A DNA stretch of 64,000 nucleotides from Hyphodiscus hymeniophilus (GCA_016508695.1 VNKQ01000008.1:1178001-1242000); one strand, 5' to 3'; shown: positions 46,351 to 58,486, numbered from the stretch's first letter. Program-made: numbers and translations. The notes: a model not told the origin generated them from the letters alone.

Positions 46351-49300
46351 ATGACTACCATCGACGAGATGGACGAGTTCTTTAATTTCGAGGATGCTGC
46401 ACATCCATCAGACTCTACACACGACTTCTCCCACTTATCGTCCGGTCCTTATGACATCGATCTCGCATTTGCAGAGGTCGAGAATGACGAGGATTCCTTC
46501 ACGTGCCTGCAGCACTTCAATACCCCAGAGCAACAGCTCTCACTCGATCTCCAGAATGGCATGCAAGATACCAACATGATTGCACCAGATACCTTTACGG
46601 CTCAGGACTTCACCGACTTCCCACGCTGGATCCAAGGCATGAACGTTCCCTTCCAGCCTTGCGATTATTGCAAGAAGATGCGCATCCATTGCAAAGTTCT
46701 CAAGGAGGGTAGTCGAAAGGGCTCTTGCACTAGCTGTGTTGCGCTTGCAAGATCTTGTAGCTTGACCTACAAGTCCAGAGTGCCAGCTGTGAACGAGGAT
46801 AGCTTTCGTTGCTCCGACGGCCCCGAGGGTGTCTGTGTACCTGACGATGGCTTTACACCCGAGGAGTTCAATGCTGATGACTCTCTTGCGGATTGGAATG
46901 ATGTTATGCGTTCAAGTTCTAATTGGATCCCTAGCAAGTCGCCGGTAGAGGAGTTAGATCCTTACTCACATAGCAGCTCGGCTCCCAATCTCATCGCATT
47001 GAGATCTTCCACGGAGAATCTCAACTCTGATGCCACTGAGGGCGGTCCCAAAGTAGGTCCGAGGTTCTCGAGAGAAGCTGTGAAGATTCTCAGAGGTTGG
47101 CTCGGGACTCATCATCGTCATCCATACCCAACCGAAGAAGAAAAAGAGAGTCTTCGTCGCCAGACCGGATTGAATAAGATACAGGTCACCAATTGGCTTG
47201 CAAATGCCCGTCGAAGGGGTAACGTTCGGGCTCAACGATCCACTTCGCCTTCTCCTAACATGGACAACTACGCTAAAGGCATGGACATTCCAAGACGTGG
47301 TACACCAGCATTGCAAGAAATGAACCCTCTAGAACGTTGGAAGGCTTCTCCTCCTGAGCACGAAGCCGCTTCCGTTACTGCTATTGCCAAAGCCGTGACA
47401 TCCTCGACTTTCTCATCCGGTCGTGACAGCCCTTACACAAGTTATGGTCACACCGAGGATGGCTCTGCTCGTTCACTCTGTAATGTCTCCTCCGCTAGCT
47501 CTCTTGGGACCTCTCATGGAACATCCCACTCCTCCGGTGGATCTTTTGCCTCTGCATTCTCCCATAAATCTCGTGGCTCTTTCGGATCATTCAACTCCTT
47601 CGGAAACAGAGGACGTCGCCGCCGTCGTAGACAGGCTCCCAAACCTGCCAAAGTGAGCAACCTCGCTATTGCTCCCCGGACTTTCCAATGTACCTTCTGC
47701 ACGGAAACTTTCAAGACGAAACATGACTGGCAAAGGCATGAGAAGTCGTTGCATTTGTCTCTGGAGCGGTGGATCTGTTCTCCAAATGGCCCATATCAGT
47801 ATTGTGCTGAGTATAATCACCTGGCTTGTGTGTACTGCGGGCTTCCCAATCCGCCGGAAGGACATGCAGAACAACATAATCACTCGAGCTGCGTTGAGCG
47901 GTCGTTAGAAGAACGAACTTTCTACCGAAAAGACCATCTTCGCCAGCATCTTAATCTGGTACACGACGTGAAATTCCAAGCTTGGTCTATGGACGCCTGG
48001 AAAGTTGCATCACCTGAAATACGTTCGCGATGCGGTTTCTGCGGGATTGTCATGGAGTCATGGAGTATTCGGGTTGATCATCTTGCGGAGCACTTCAAAG
48101 GCGGAAACAGTATGGCTGATTGGAAGGGTGACTGGGGTTTCGATGCTCAAGTGCTTGATATTGTCGAGAATGGAATGCCTCCTTGTAAGTGACTCTTTGT
48201 TACCCTCATTTCTCACATGTACTAACCTTGACGGTAGATCTTATTCACAACGACCGAAAGACGATGCGGCCGTTTGAAGCCTCTAGACAATCTGCCGATT
48301 TAGAAAGAACATTGGAAGATATGGTGAAACTTGGATTAGTGGATTTCATCAATGATCGTGTTGTTCAAGGCCAGGTTCCCTTGGACGAAGACTTACTCGA
48401 AGAAGGTCAAAAGATTATCATCAAAGCAGAAGCGGTCTCAAAAGCGCCATCTGATGGAGAAAATTCCTGGTTCCGAGACCTGATCATGCTATCCGGGAAA
48501 AAACCTAAGTTCGACTCAGAGAAGTTGCAAGAAATGGACCCCGCCGGATATGCCGAAATTCCTTGGGCTGAGAGACTTGAGATCATCAAATCGAGACTCC
48601 CAAAGGACAGAGACAATTTGGCCTCAATCCAGTGCTCCAAAGAGCGGGCACTGATGACATTCGTACACTCCAGACAGGCAGTGGGTCTAACACCGACGGA
48701 CCCGGAACTACAGTTCCAAGCCTGCAAAATTTTGGATGATGTTGAATCTGGTTCCAACTTCAAATGCAAGGGGGCCGTTTCATGGTTCAAATACTTAGTA
48801 GTAGCTGAGCCGAATTGGTTGGCTGAGTTCCGACATCGAGCTGGACTTCCTCGGAGTTCTGACATGGCAATTGAGCACATCCGATCTACTGACGACACGT
48901 CGATTGACTATTCGATACACAATTTCTCTCGCCTAGAAAATGAATTGAGAGAATACTTCCAAGCACAACTCGCGGCCGGTATTTCACCTACCGACGCCGA
49001 TCTCCAGAGAAAAGCTCGACTAATAATCTACAAAAATGATGACCCTGTAAGCTTTAGCTCTCATCTCCAGATCCTATTTCGTTTACAGTTTATTATGTCT
49101 TCTGTATGTACTGGATTTCCTCCAAACCAAACCTATAGCAAGACATCCTCTCCTTGTCGGCACCAGCGCATCGTTAAATACGCAATGACTGACTTTGCTG
49201 TGTAGTGGAATCAAACTGCTGCAGATGACCCAGTTCTTCTCGAAAACTTCAAACGCCAGAACGGTTTCGCTCCAAACGCTGACGGTGGAACCGGTATCCC

Positions 49301-50777
49301 TGCTATAGCTGAAGTGTCCGAATTTGGAACGGGTCACATGCCAGCGACATCTTCCTCGCCTCGCACACTTCATTGGGACCTTGAGAATACAGGAATTGGC
49401 ATGATTCCTTCTCCGGTAAGTGCGAGTGACAGGGATTTTGGCAGTAGCACTACTACTGGTGCATCCACCTCTGCAGCATTACACACATTGGTACAGAATC
49501 AACCCTCTACCAATACGAACCCTACGCAACCTCTACGATATTTCCTCAATGATGCAAATTGTTACGCGAGGTTGGTTAGAGAGTTAAACCGATTCGTAAC
49601 AAGCTGCATGTCACCAAACAACCCCAACCAACATGTAAGTCCTTTCCAATTCCACGATAGAGCATTACCTAACAAAATAGGTTCCTACGGATGCAGAGAT
49701 CCAAAACCAAGCACGCTGGGTAATATACGATGACGACGATCCCTGGAACCAAACAGCAGCCGATAATGCCGAATGGCTCGTCCGCTTCAAGCGCGACATC
49801 GGACTAGCACCAGCAGAATCCGGTCCAGGTCTTCCCCTATCGCAGCCATCGTGGCGTGTGGGCATGGGCGGGACAGGCTTCTCGCCTCCCTACCTCAACC
49901 CTAAAGCCCCCCTGCTCCGTTCACAGAAGACGTGTCTGTCAAGGTAGACCACAAAGTCTACAAAGTCCCAGCAAAGACAGCCGGGAAGTTCTTGCAGAGC
50001 ATGCGCGAACGCTGGCAGAAACCAGCTACAGTCTTCTGTTCTCGCGAGCTGGAGGATGGATTAGGAGCATTCGCCAAGTCAGAACTTGCCAGAGGTGTTG
50101 TACCAACAGATGCTGCTCTGAGAGCTAAAGGGAGGGAAATTTTGGGCGTGCAGGAGACAGCCGCAGATGAATCTCAACTCTTGGAGAAGTTTAAGGTCCT
50201 GTATGGGATTGGAAGTCCGACGAACCTTCTCGAAGTCAGTCCCTCAAAACCTAATAGCAACTCTGGATCTTTGGCGAGTGCTAGCGCTGTGGCTGGACCA
50301 CTGCCCGACTTCAGTCTCCCGAATTTCACAAACGATGTCGATATGCTTGCGAACTTCGACATGGAGCTCGGGGCAATGGACTTTACAACCCCCTTCGGCG
50401 CCGGTACAGCCACCGACATGGAAAACAACTTCGGACTTGGCCCGGATGGCGGCGCTGCATTGATGGGTATGGATCTTTCTGGCCTTGACGTCAGTCCACC
50501 AAGCCTGACCTCAACTTCACAAAGTCTCAGCAGCCTTGGCCCGATCACGCAGAGTCTAGGAATACGCCATGGTTCGAGCTCGAGCATGGTGAGTGAGATG
50601 GGTGGTAACCATGGGATGGATGGGATAACTGAGATGAGAGACGGCGCCATGCAGGATTATGCGGAGCTCTATAGAGTTCATGCCGCGACTGCTAGTCCGT
50701 TGCGACGCAGAGTTAGCGAGAAGGCTGCGATGAAGGTCGGGAGTAAGACGAGCCCGAGGAATCTCTACACAAACTGA
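46351..50777 (+). CDS. Homeobox and C2H2 zinc-finger regulator with Zn2Cys6-like cluster
   Basis: Very large nuclear regulator, 1365 residues in a five-exon model: 46351-48184, 48238-49046, 49206-49634, 49681-49855 and 49927-50777. Residues 104-136 hold C-x2-C-x6-C-x11-C-x2-C-x6-C, a Zn2Cys6-like cluster with a long loop. A TALE-type homeodomain lies at about 236-290 (QVTNWLANARRRG). A GRRRRRR nuclear signal is near 421, and C2H2-type fingers follow (CTFCTETFKTKHDWQRHEKS at about 447-466; FYRKDHLRQHLNLVH; CGFCGIVMESWSIRVDHLAE). Fungal homeobox/C2H2 genes of this layout regulate development. The C-terminal half has about five copies of a (G/V)xPTDxxLQxxAxxII repeat. The last junction is uncertain. 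I use intron 49856-49926 (GC-rich, GTGTGG donor), but adding one base to the C6 run at 49907-49912 would also join the frames and give a natural sequence. Confidence 0.85.
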
Positions 50778-51290
50778 GGACAAGTTTTGTGGTGGTGGGT
50801 GTGCCGAGTGGGGAACGATTAGGTTCAATAATTCCACATGGGGAGTTTGCTGAACAAACTTCCCATTTCTACTACTGGTTGTTTCGGGGTATGTTCTTGG
50901 TTTAGGGGAGTTGGGTTTGGGACTTGGGATAAAAGTAGATCAACTCTATGACCAATAAATTTAATCACAAAAAAACGATGAAGACCTAAGAGTTATATTT
51001 GGTTTATCCGAAGTACCATTCTACTTGCTCCTGTGATGTTTGATTGTTAGCTATATTGGTCGTGCTAGATCTAGAAACGCTATGGATGGTTGTCGAAGGA
51101 AGACTACCAACCGCTTGCCCCCTCCAGGGAAGAGAGCCAAGAAAAAGACTTGTATTTATACGTGCCCACTTCCTAGAACATCTAGTAATACCGTTTCATA
51201 AACTTCTTCTTACCATACGTTCCCGTGGACCATTACCAGACCTACAAAGTCTCTCAACACCATTGACAGAAGAAATTTAAGCATCAGAAG
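50778..51290. other. Intergenic, 0.5 kb between convergent genes
   Basis: 3' ends of the homeobox gene and the Ser-rich orphan gene. No further gene seen. Confidence 0.5.
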
Positions 51291-53969
51291 TCACCACCAA
51301 TTGCTGTTCACCCACCAGCGTCCCAGCCCCAGTCCGACACCACCAACCGTCCCATTTTTACCCTTTCCAACACTTGGTGCAAAGCTCTTCAATGTGTCCG
51401 CTCCCACACTTCTCTTATTTCTTAACGCTGTGTCTTTGATCTTCATTCTTTCTTCATCAACTGTATCTGCCAAACTCAGACGACTGGGACTGCAGTTATC
51501 AGAATCATAATAGTAATGACCATCGCTGAGGCTGGTTCGATGCTTACGATAGCCACGTGAGTTGTTGCGCATTTCAGTCCAGATCTTGCGAGCTGGATCA
51601 ATCTCAGCCACAAGATCGACCGAATGGCGAACAGGCGGCGGGGGGTACGGCGTTTCGAACCCTGGCGAAGGAGAAATGTTGCTTTGGCATTGAAGACCGA
51701 TAGTTGAGGAAAAAGAATTACGGTGTGCTGCAACGCTCCCAAGACTTTTTCTCACGGTTTCCTCACCCCCTTTGACCGCATCACTACCGTTCTGGACTCG
51801 TCTTGCCTTAGGTATCGCTACTCGGTCATCAGCTAGTCTGCGGATTGCATCGCGAGCTTTGTCCGAAGGTAGATGCATCTCAATGAGTTTGATCAGCGGA
51901 TTGACTTCAAGAGGGCCGTCCATCTCTCGAGATGCTCGAGGCGACCATGCGGATTCCACGTTATGGCGTTTGATGAAGGCAGATGATTCCGTCAGTAATT
52001 TTGTTGTGTGAGAGGAGATTCCACCTTCCCAATCAAATGTAGCCCTTTTGTAGTCGAGAAAGCCTGAGTGCTTGTATGCAAGTCGTACCGTCAAATAGGA
52101 CGTGACAGCTCCACCAAGATCGTTTTCAAGATCAGCCATGATCTCATCTGAAGTTGAGGACTCTCGGATGTGCGAGATTCCTTTAGTAGCCTTGGCTATG
52201 CGCAACTTTGCAAGGATGAGATGTGTTTCGCCAGCGCAAACGACCTTGGATTCATGGAGGTTGCCAATAACCTCGAGGACCGACGCATCACGAGTTGTGA
52301 TAAGCTCAATCCGCATGGAATGGAGATGACCAAGGCTTCTTAGATGAGCTTTTTTGCAGAGATTAGTAAAATATGAAGAGCAGGAAACGAGAGTATCAAA
52401 TTACCTGCACTGTAGCCAGAGATAGTTCGACGCCCGTCGTGCAGCTTTGATGGATTCTGCTCAGGATGATTGGCCAAGCGTAGGACACCCGTTACCTCCA
52501 CAGCGACCCAAAGATTAGTGCTTCCAGCATCTAGACTCCAAATCTCGGGCGTGATTTTGATCTCTGGACAAAGAAGTACTTCGTCTCTTGTGAAAGTTGA
52601 ACAATTTTCTATAGATCCGGGACTGCCGGAATATAAGGAGGTGCTGTCATGAGAAGACGTCTGAAATGTTGACCGGTTATCAACAGGGCCGGCTTCGAGG
52701 GACTGGATGGAATTGCAACCGTAGGATGAAACCCGAGAATTAATATTGACATCCGTAATGTCTGAGCTGTTATTGTCTGAGCAGCTCATGTGCTGCAACA
52801 AGGTTGACGAGTCTACCCAGGGAAGGCTGCCCGACGAATTCGAAATTGAGTGGGAGTTTTGACTAGTCCTACGCGAAATTCGTCGGATGAGTGTGTTCTT
52901 GGGAATGGGCGATTCCACGCTTTGAACAGGCTTGGGCTCCTTTCGACCTGCGAACTTGAAGAAGAGAGTTTTTGATCTGGAGAGACGCCGCTCTGGAACT
53001 TTGGGAGGAGAGATTCGGATACCTTGTCCATCCAGTTGAGACAGGTGAATATTATCTGAAGAATTTTGCGTCCTTTTGCCTCTTGGAGAATGAAACTCGG
53101 TTTTGAGGAAAGCACCAGCACTCATAGTACGTGAAACTTGCTGCTTCACAGCTTTCGGGGTCAGATCAGTGTCTTTAATTGTAAAACCAGTCTGTACTAT
53201 AATGATTTCAGTTATGTTAGCCTCACAGCTTCGCGGTCTATGAAATACTGGAGTCCTTGGACTAGCCTAGTTCAGTAGGGTCACGCATGATCGATAGACT
53301 TACCAGAACTTTTCTTGATCAGCTCAGAGATTGCGTTGCCGCTATCTGCAATTGACGAATCTGGCTCCTCGAAGCTGCCTTCTAAAACACTAACTCCTCC
53401 ACCTCTCCTCTTACGCACTGTCAGAGGTCTGTTAAAGTTCATTGGCGGACTGCCTCGACTTTCGTCGGAGCCATCAGAAATTCCACGTCCTCTGTACTCA
53501 ATCTCTCGGGCCGCTGAGCAGCCGGCAATGGTTTGACCACGCTGTTTAATGATTCGAAGTGGTTGGGGGAGCTCGGGTTCGCGAAGCTCCACGCAAGGCG
53601 TGCGTTTCGATTTGGGTGCCATATCCTGGTGGTTGTGTCTGTTCCTGGTGCACACTTACTGAGACTATCTGAGCGAACGGGAGTCTGATTAATGAAGGAA
53701 TCTAGTCGAGTCTCTGTTGGGTCTCCGACGTTGCTTTCGAGGTCGAGCCAAGAATCTGCGTAGGTTTGCGAAGAGGAAAGGTTTGATCGGCGCAGCTTGC
53801 GTCTTTGGGAAGAAGAACGAGTAGCGATGCTTCCGCGCCAGAAATAAACCCAAGAGCTGCGGATTCTTCGATAGAGGTGCGAGGTTTTGAGGGCGACGAC
53901 TGCTGCAGATGCGACTATGGCGATTGGTACTAGAATAAGTGCCGCTGATGCGGGGGTATCGCTACTCAT
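51291..53969 (-). CDS. Membrane-anchored Ser-rich protein, function unknown
   Basis: Not a family I recognise. Four exons on the minus strand, 53660-53969, 53304-53513, 52405-53196 and 51291-52348, all with GT-AG and matching phases, give 789 residues. Residues 9-27 (AALILVPIAIVASAAVVAL) form a membrane anchor or signal anchor close to the start MSSDTPAS. The long middle is Ser/Thr/Asn-rich and probably disordered, with several R-x-x-S motifs (RRLSRS, RRISRRTS). A folded-looking region follows from LLCPEIKITPEIWSLDAGST over WVAVEVTGVLRLA to SMRIELITTRDASVLEVIGN and ends near residue 600. The tail is polar with a GLGLGRWWVNSNWW end. The first intron is set by the acceptor TGCTCAG at 53514-53520; frames inside the intron (MAPKSKRTP) look coding, so a different splice form is possible. 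Confidence 0.72.
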
Positions 53970-54650
53970 AGCCAAAAAGTTTGAGCCGATGTTGACATGC
54001 TATGATACCAAGTAATGGGAATGTGCTGCTGGTGTGAAGTTGGGAGAATTGTGAAAAACAGTTAAAATGTAAAGCCATTTGTGCAAGGAAGGAGCACTGC
54101 TGGCACTTCCCTTCCCAAGATGGAGTCTTTTCGTACCGAACTACGGTAAATGGCTCTATCGTTGAAAGAGTCAAGAGACTTTATATCTGGAGCAGATAAT
54201 TTCTTTCTTGTTCTTGTGGTGGGAGCTGCTGTGTCGATATTTATGCTGCTGTTGTATTTGCATTTTGGTGGCATCTGAGTCCGAATTCTCAGCCTGATCG
54301 GCTTGCGAACTCGAGCGATTGAGATCTCGTCAACCACTCTATTCAATGGTCACTGAACTCGTTATCCAGAGTTACTTTTCTGACTTGGTTTTAGGAAATC
54401 TCGTACAACTCACAGTGACAAATCAAAATGAATAAAAATGCTTCCAAGTTAACCACGAAGAGCCAAGTAAAAGGTATCGCAAGCTGGCTGGACGCATTCC
54501 ATGGCCCAGCAAGAGAAAGCTAATGCTCAGAATGAGAATGGATATTGTTGCAACAAACCTTGAGCGCACCCTCTCCACCGTGGAATCTCCAAACTTTCCG
54601 TCATGACTCATCCAATAATTTGAAGTCCACCAAATAGTGGCTTTCTGCCA
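53970..54650. other. Intergenic, 0.7 kb
   Basis: Promoter of the Ser-rich orphan gene and 3' end of the FTS-like gene. A 62-codon frame at 54423-54611 (minus) has a hydrophobic stretch (ATISILILSISFLLLGHG) and a true ATG, but I have no other support for it. Confidence 0.45.
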
Positions 54651-55878
54651 TCACACAACTCCCCTTCGCTGAGGTTCTACACTCTCCAAGCTCCTCCTGA
54701 TATTTTCCTTGATCGTCTCAACCTCCTCACCTTCCAGATTTAAGAACCTGACCAGTTCATCTCCTGCAGTGCTTCCAAACAAGACTGCTTCAGACACACT
54801 AGCATCTACACCCTTCTTGACCCTGACCTCCCAAACACCTTCCCAATTCCACTCGCCTGGTCTTCTAGCTGTCGAAGGCGCACTGGTCCCTCCGGCCAAT
54901 CTCTGATATCCATCAGGAACTCCTACACTGCTATTGCTCTCCTCATCCTCACTCATCCCGTCATGCGATGTTCCCCTCTCTTTCGAAGATTCAGGAATTA
55001 TTGGCGTAAGAGGTAGAACACCCATCTTAGTCCTATGCGCTCGCCACGCATGCCACGCCCCCGGATTTCCTGCAGCTTCTAGCGGGACTTTATCCAACAC
55101 CCCCTCCTCATCAAATGCACTCCTAATATACCTCAGCACCTCATAAACAGAGATCTTCTCCCCGCTCCCTCCCAAGCCTGCAACGCCCGCCGTGCCCCCA
55201 GAAAAGCTTTCTACGGTCCCTCGTCCCGAAGTAGGACTGAGACTCCCTCTTCCAGAACCCGGGCTACTGATTCGACTGACGTCTGTGCTTCCCCTTGGCG
55301 GCGTTAGTAGACTTCCGCCTCGTCTTACTTCAGCAGATCGACGTGCGCCTCGTCCGAACCAGCCTGGGAAGCCGTCTCGGAGGCTGAAACCGCCTGGTGG
55401 GAGACGCTCGTCGTCGGTCGCGGAGACAGTGCCAGAGTCTTGAATGTCGGTTGTGTACATGTATGTTGTGAGAGGGGTGATCAAGGGGTGAAACATGTCG
55501 GTAGAGAATGTAACGAGGGGTGGGAGTGAGGGGTATGTTGGAGGAAAGGAGATTTGGAAGCGGAGGATTGCTGGCGCATATGGCCCTGACGAGACATTAG
55601 AGAGCCATCAATGTGGTCTCGAAGGAAGTTGGAGATGCCTTTTCGTATGAACATCACACCGGACCACAGACTTGGGTCGCCGGGCGTGAGGGTGAGGAAA
55701 ACGCCATGAGGGCATGCGCATTTGAGGCTCGAACTGAAAGCTGTATCAGATATCTTCGCAAAGTTTTGGAGCCTCAGTCACGTACAATTCTACCAGTAGA
55801 TGCTGTTTCCGCGCAACGGAGAGGGTTGATAGTGGTGGTGGTAACATATTCGAGTGATATAAGACGTTGTTGTGCCAT
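54651..55878 (-). CDS. FTS/AKTIP-type ubiquitin-conjugating-enzyme-like protein
   Basis: Catalytically dead E2 variant, the fungal counterpart of AKTIP/FTS, which with Hook and FHIP links dynein to early endosomes. Three exons: 55794-55878, 55639-55740 and 54651-55585, 373 residues. The first two exons give CPHGVFLTLTPGDPSLWSGV, then MFIRKG; exon 3 continues with PYAPAILRFQISFPPTYPSL, PPLVTFSTDMFHPLITPLT. The UBC-like fold is clear, but no cysteine follows the HP motif, so it cannot form the thioester. The end region after 80 residues of Ser/Gly-rich linker has YEVLRYIRSAFDEEGVLD and WEVRVKKGVDASVSEAV. The second intron needs a GC donor (GCATCT at 55633-55638) with a CTAAT branch point and a CGTCAG acceptor; no GT fits. 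The role is inferred from family knowledge. Confidence 0.86.
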
Positions 55879-56201
55879 GAAATTGACGAAACGGAGTTAG
55901 AAATGGCAGCCTCTCAGCCTTTCAGCCACAGCCTCACAAGGCTGGGAGATTTATGCCACCTCCCGTATCGAGTGTAAATAATAACCACATGGCAGAACAG
56001 AAGACGGCGCAATGTTTCCACTGATAGAAGCTTGATTTTCAGTCTACAGCTCTAATTCTTGTCTGTCTTTCGTAATTTCATGCTTGAATCATCATTCGTC
56101 CATCATCAATTGCAGTCCCACGTCAGACTCTATTATTCAGGAGCAGGCGCTCTATGATTCATTTCTGCATCGGTCTACACGATACCGACCCGTCTACTAG
56201 A
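55879..56201. other. Intergenic, 0.3 kb
   Basis: Promoter of the FTS-like gene and 3' end of the CCDC124 homologue (both minus strand). Nothing further seen. Confidence 0.5.
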
Positions 56202-56962
56202 TCATTTCTTTTCTGCCAACCTCGCTTCAATCTTGGTCTTCTCGGATTGCCGGAGCTCTTTAATCTCGTCCTTAGACGCGTCATATCTCGCCGAGACTTG
56301 GTTGAACGGATTTTCTTCACTCTTCTCAAACTCCTTGCGGATCTTCTCGCGCTTCTGGTTCTGCCTCAGACCTTGTCCACTACCATCACTATCCATTTCG
56401 TTCAATCTTCGCTCCTCGAATGCCGCGAACGCTGCCTTGAATCTCCTCTCAGGATGTTTGTCAATCTTGGACGCTGAATCGTTCGTCAAGCTCAGCGCAT
56501 CGAGTGCATTATCAATACCAGTAGCGTTGAGTGCAGCCGCAGGTTTGGATGATCCATCGTCTTCGAGCTGCGAGAGGTCTAGACCTTTCGAAGGGACTGT
56601 CTTCTTGACCGCTTGTTTGGTATTCTTAGGTGCGGCTCGGGCATCCTTCTCTTCGGCAGCTAGTATGGCGTCCTTCTCTGCTTTTTTACGGGCTTGTTCG
56701 GCCTTCTTTGCTGCTTCTGCTTCCCTGTTTGATCCAGGTCAGCAGACGCTATCGAGGCAGTGGGGTGGTCGGTAGGCCGACTGGAAGGCTTGCTGTTGAG
56801 AGCTACTCACTTCTTGGCATTGCTCTTTGCTCCCTTACCCCAATCTTGCTCCTCTGCAACTGCCTTCTGCTCGTTTTCTACCGCTGCTTTCTGTGCTGCT
56901 GCCTCGGCCTTCTTTTGGTTCCCCGCTACCTTCTTCGTGTTCTCGCCTTTCTTGCCTGCCAT
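56202..56962 (-). CDS. CCDC124/Lso-like coiled-coil protein
   Basis: Member of the coiled-coil domain-containing protein 124 family (PF06244, former DUF1014), small basic proteins that associate with ribosomes during stress or recovery. Exons 56811-56962 and 56202-56724 give 224 residues. The N-terminus MAGKKGENTKKVAGNQKKAE is Lys/Ala-rich and helical, typical of the family. The C-terminal region has DSASKIDKHPERRFKAAFAA, FEERRLNEMDSDGSG and GLRQNQKREKIRKEFEKSEE, then NPFNQVSARYD, the conserved block that ends the family domain. The intron splits Lys codon 51 (AA|G) in NAKKEAEAA. Probably an expressed housekeeping gene in cytoplasm and nucleus. Confidence 0.9.
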
Positions 56963-58460
56963 GATTGCGGCCGTTTGAAGACAACGTAGACTAGATCAGC
57001 GAGGTCTGTGTACCTTGTGTAGACTGTATGAATTCACTATGGGCGTCCTTTGAGTCGTAAGTCGTTTCTGAAAAATGTTGATTGCCCCGCCATGCTTGGT
57101 GTGATTCATAACCGCCCGGCGTTTTCCCGGGTTGCGCCTGAGGCAAACATATGGCACATGATATTTAAAGTGAGGCTCTTCTGAAGCCTTACATCCATCA
57201 GCCGCAACCGTGATGAAGGATCCAAAAATACCTCATGTCATTCTGAATGGCTCGACCGTACTGCAACCATGTCACCGGGAGAGTGAGCCCGCCTACCCCG
57301 GCCCCAGAAAGATCAGGCGCGACTGCACTTCGTGTCACATTGCAGGGTAAAAGTTGAATGGAAAGACTACGTGGACTGGTGTTCGACCTCAATGATTCAT
57401 CACGAGGGGCTCTTGACGAAAGATCGAGTGTAACGTGGATAGAGACGAAATTCCTACACTAGCAGGGTTGATTTGCAGCTGTTCACCAGGTTCGAGAAAT
57501 CCAATTCTGATTTCGGAATGCACTTCATCACGTACCCCCATGCTGTGCAAGTGTGCAAAGCATGAAAATGAAAGAATTGCAGCATAGGGTCAGACGACAG
57601 TGTCGGCCTTGGATGCCTTGGTTTCGACATTCAGTGACTGGCGAATGAAGTGTTGCAAAGAATAGTAAAGGGAAGCTATTGGTTCTGCTGACGAAACTCG
57701 GTGTAGAAAAAGAAAAAAAGTACCAGGGAAGATACAAGAATGACACGTCTTGTAGTACGAGAGATCAGATCTTGAGAGCATTGCGACCCTGTCAGCTTGC
57801 ATTCAATCTCTGGAGTGACCTGATAGGTATCACCAGACCATAGGCTCTTCGCTTGGAACTTGTCCATGACTTCCGAAGTTCCGCGAGACTCGTTCCCATT
57901 TTGCAGCCACTGCGTTTGCATTTTACACTTTCACAATGCTGTGAAGCGTAGCCAGGGTGTCGGCCGGGCTCACAACAGGCGGACAGAGCTCTGATATCTC
58001 TGATATTGGTACCGGATGGATGATCCTCGGAAAGTCGACATCATTCGTACCAGGCTTGTAGTGTTGCAGTCCCACTTAAAGAAGTTACACAGCCTTCGTA
58101 CGCCCGGAATTGGTGGAAGAAAACGTTGAAAGGGCTCAGACATACCTTACTCGTGGCATGGCTGAGCAGAAACCAACAAGTATGCGCTTATTCTGTAGTG
58201 GATACATGCTTGCAGATGCATGGAGATAGACGAACGCCGCACCCGTACAGAACTTGGACATATTCGGGCCCGTTCTATCTTAATCCAAGGTGCAGGAAGA
58301 TCTCGTGAAGGAAGGATGCCCAATGTCGTACAGCTAGCTGTGCTGCAGAAGACTGGACTGTGAGATTGCCAGCATTCGAAACCCAGCCGCCAACTCTTCA
58401 GCCAATATAAAGCGGACTCGTGGCGGTAACACAGCGCCGGTTGAAGGGCGCTGACCTTCG

Positions 58461-58486
58461 GTGCATATGTGCACTGTGCATATGTG
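58461..58486. repeat. Doubled 11-mer GTGCATATGTG
   Basis: The unit at 58461-58471 is repeated at 58476-58486 with four bases (CACT) between. The core GCATATG is close to self-complementary. It could be a pair of binding sites for a regulator, which cannot be tested here. Confidence 0.6.
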
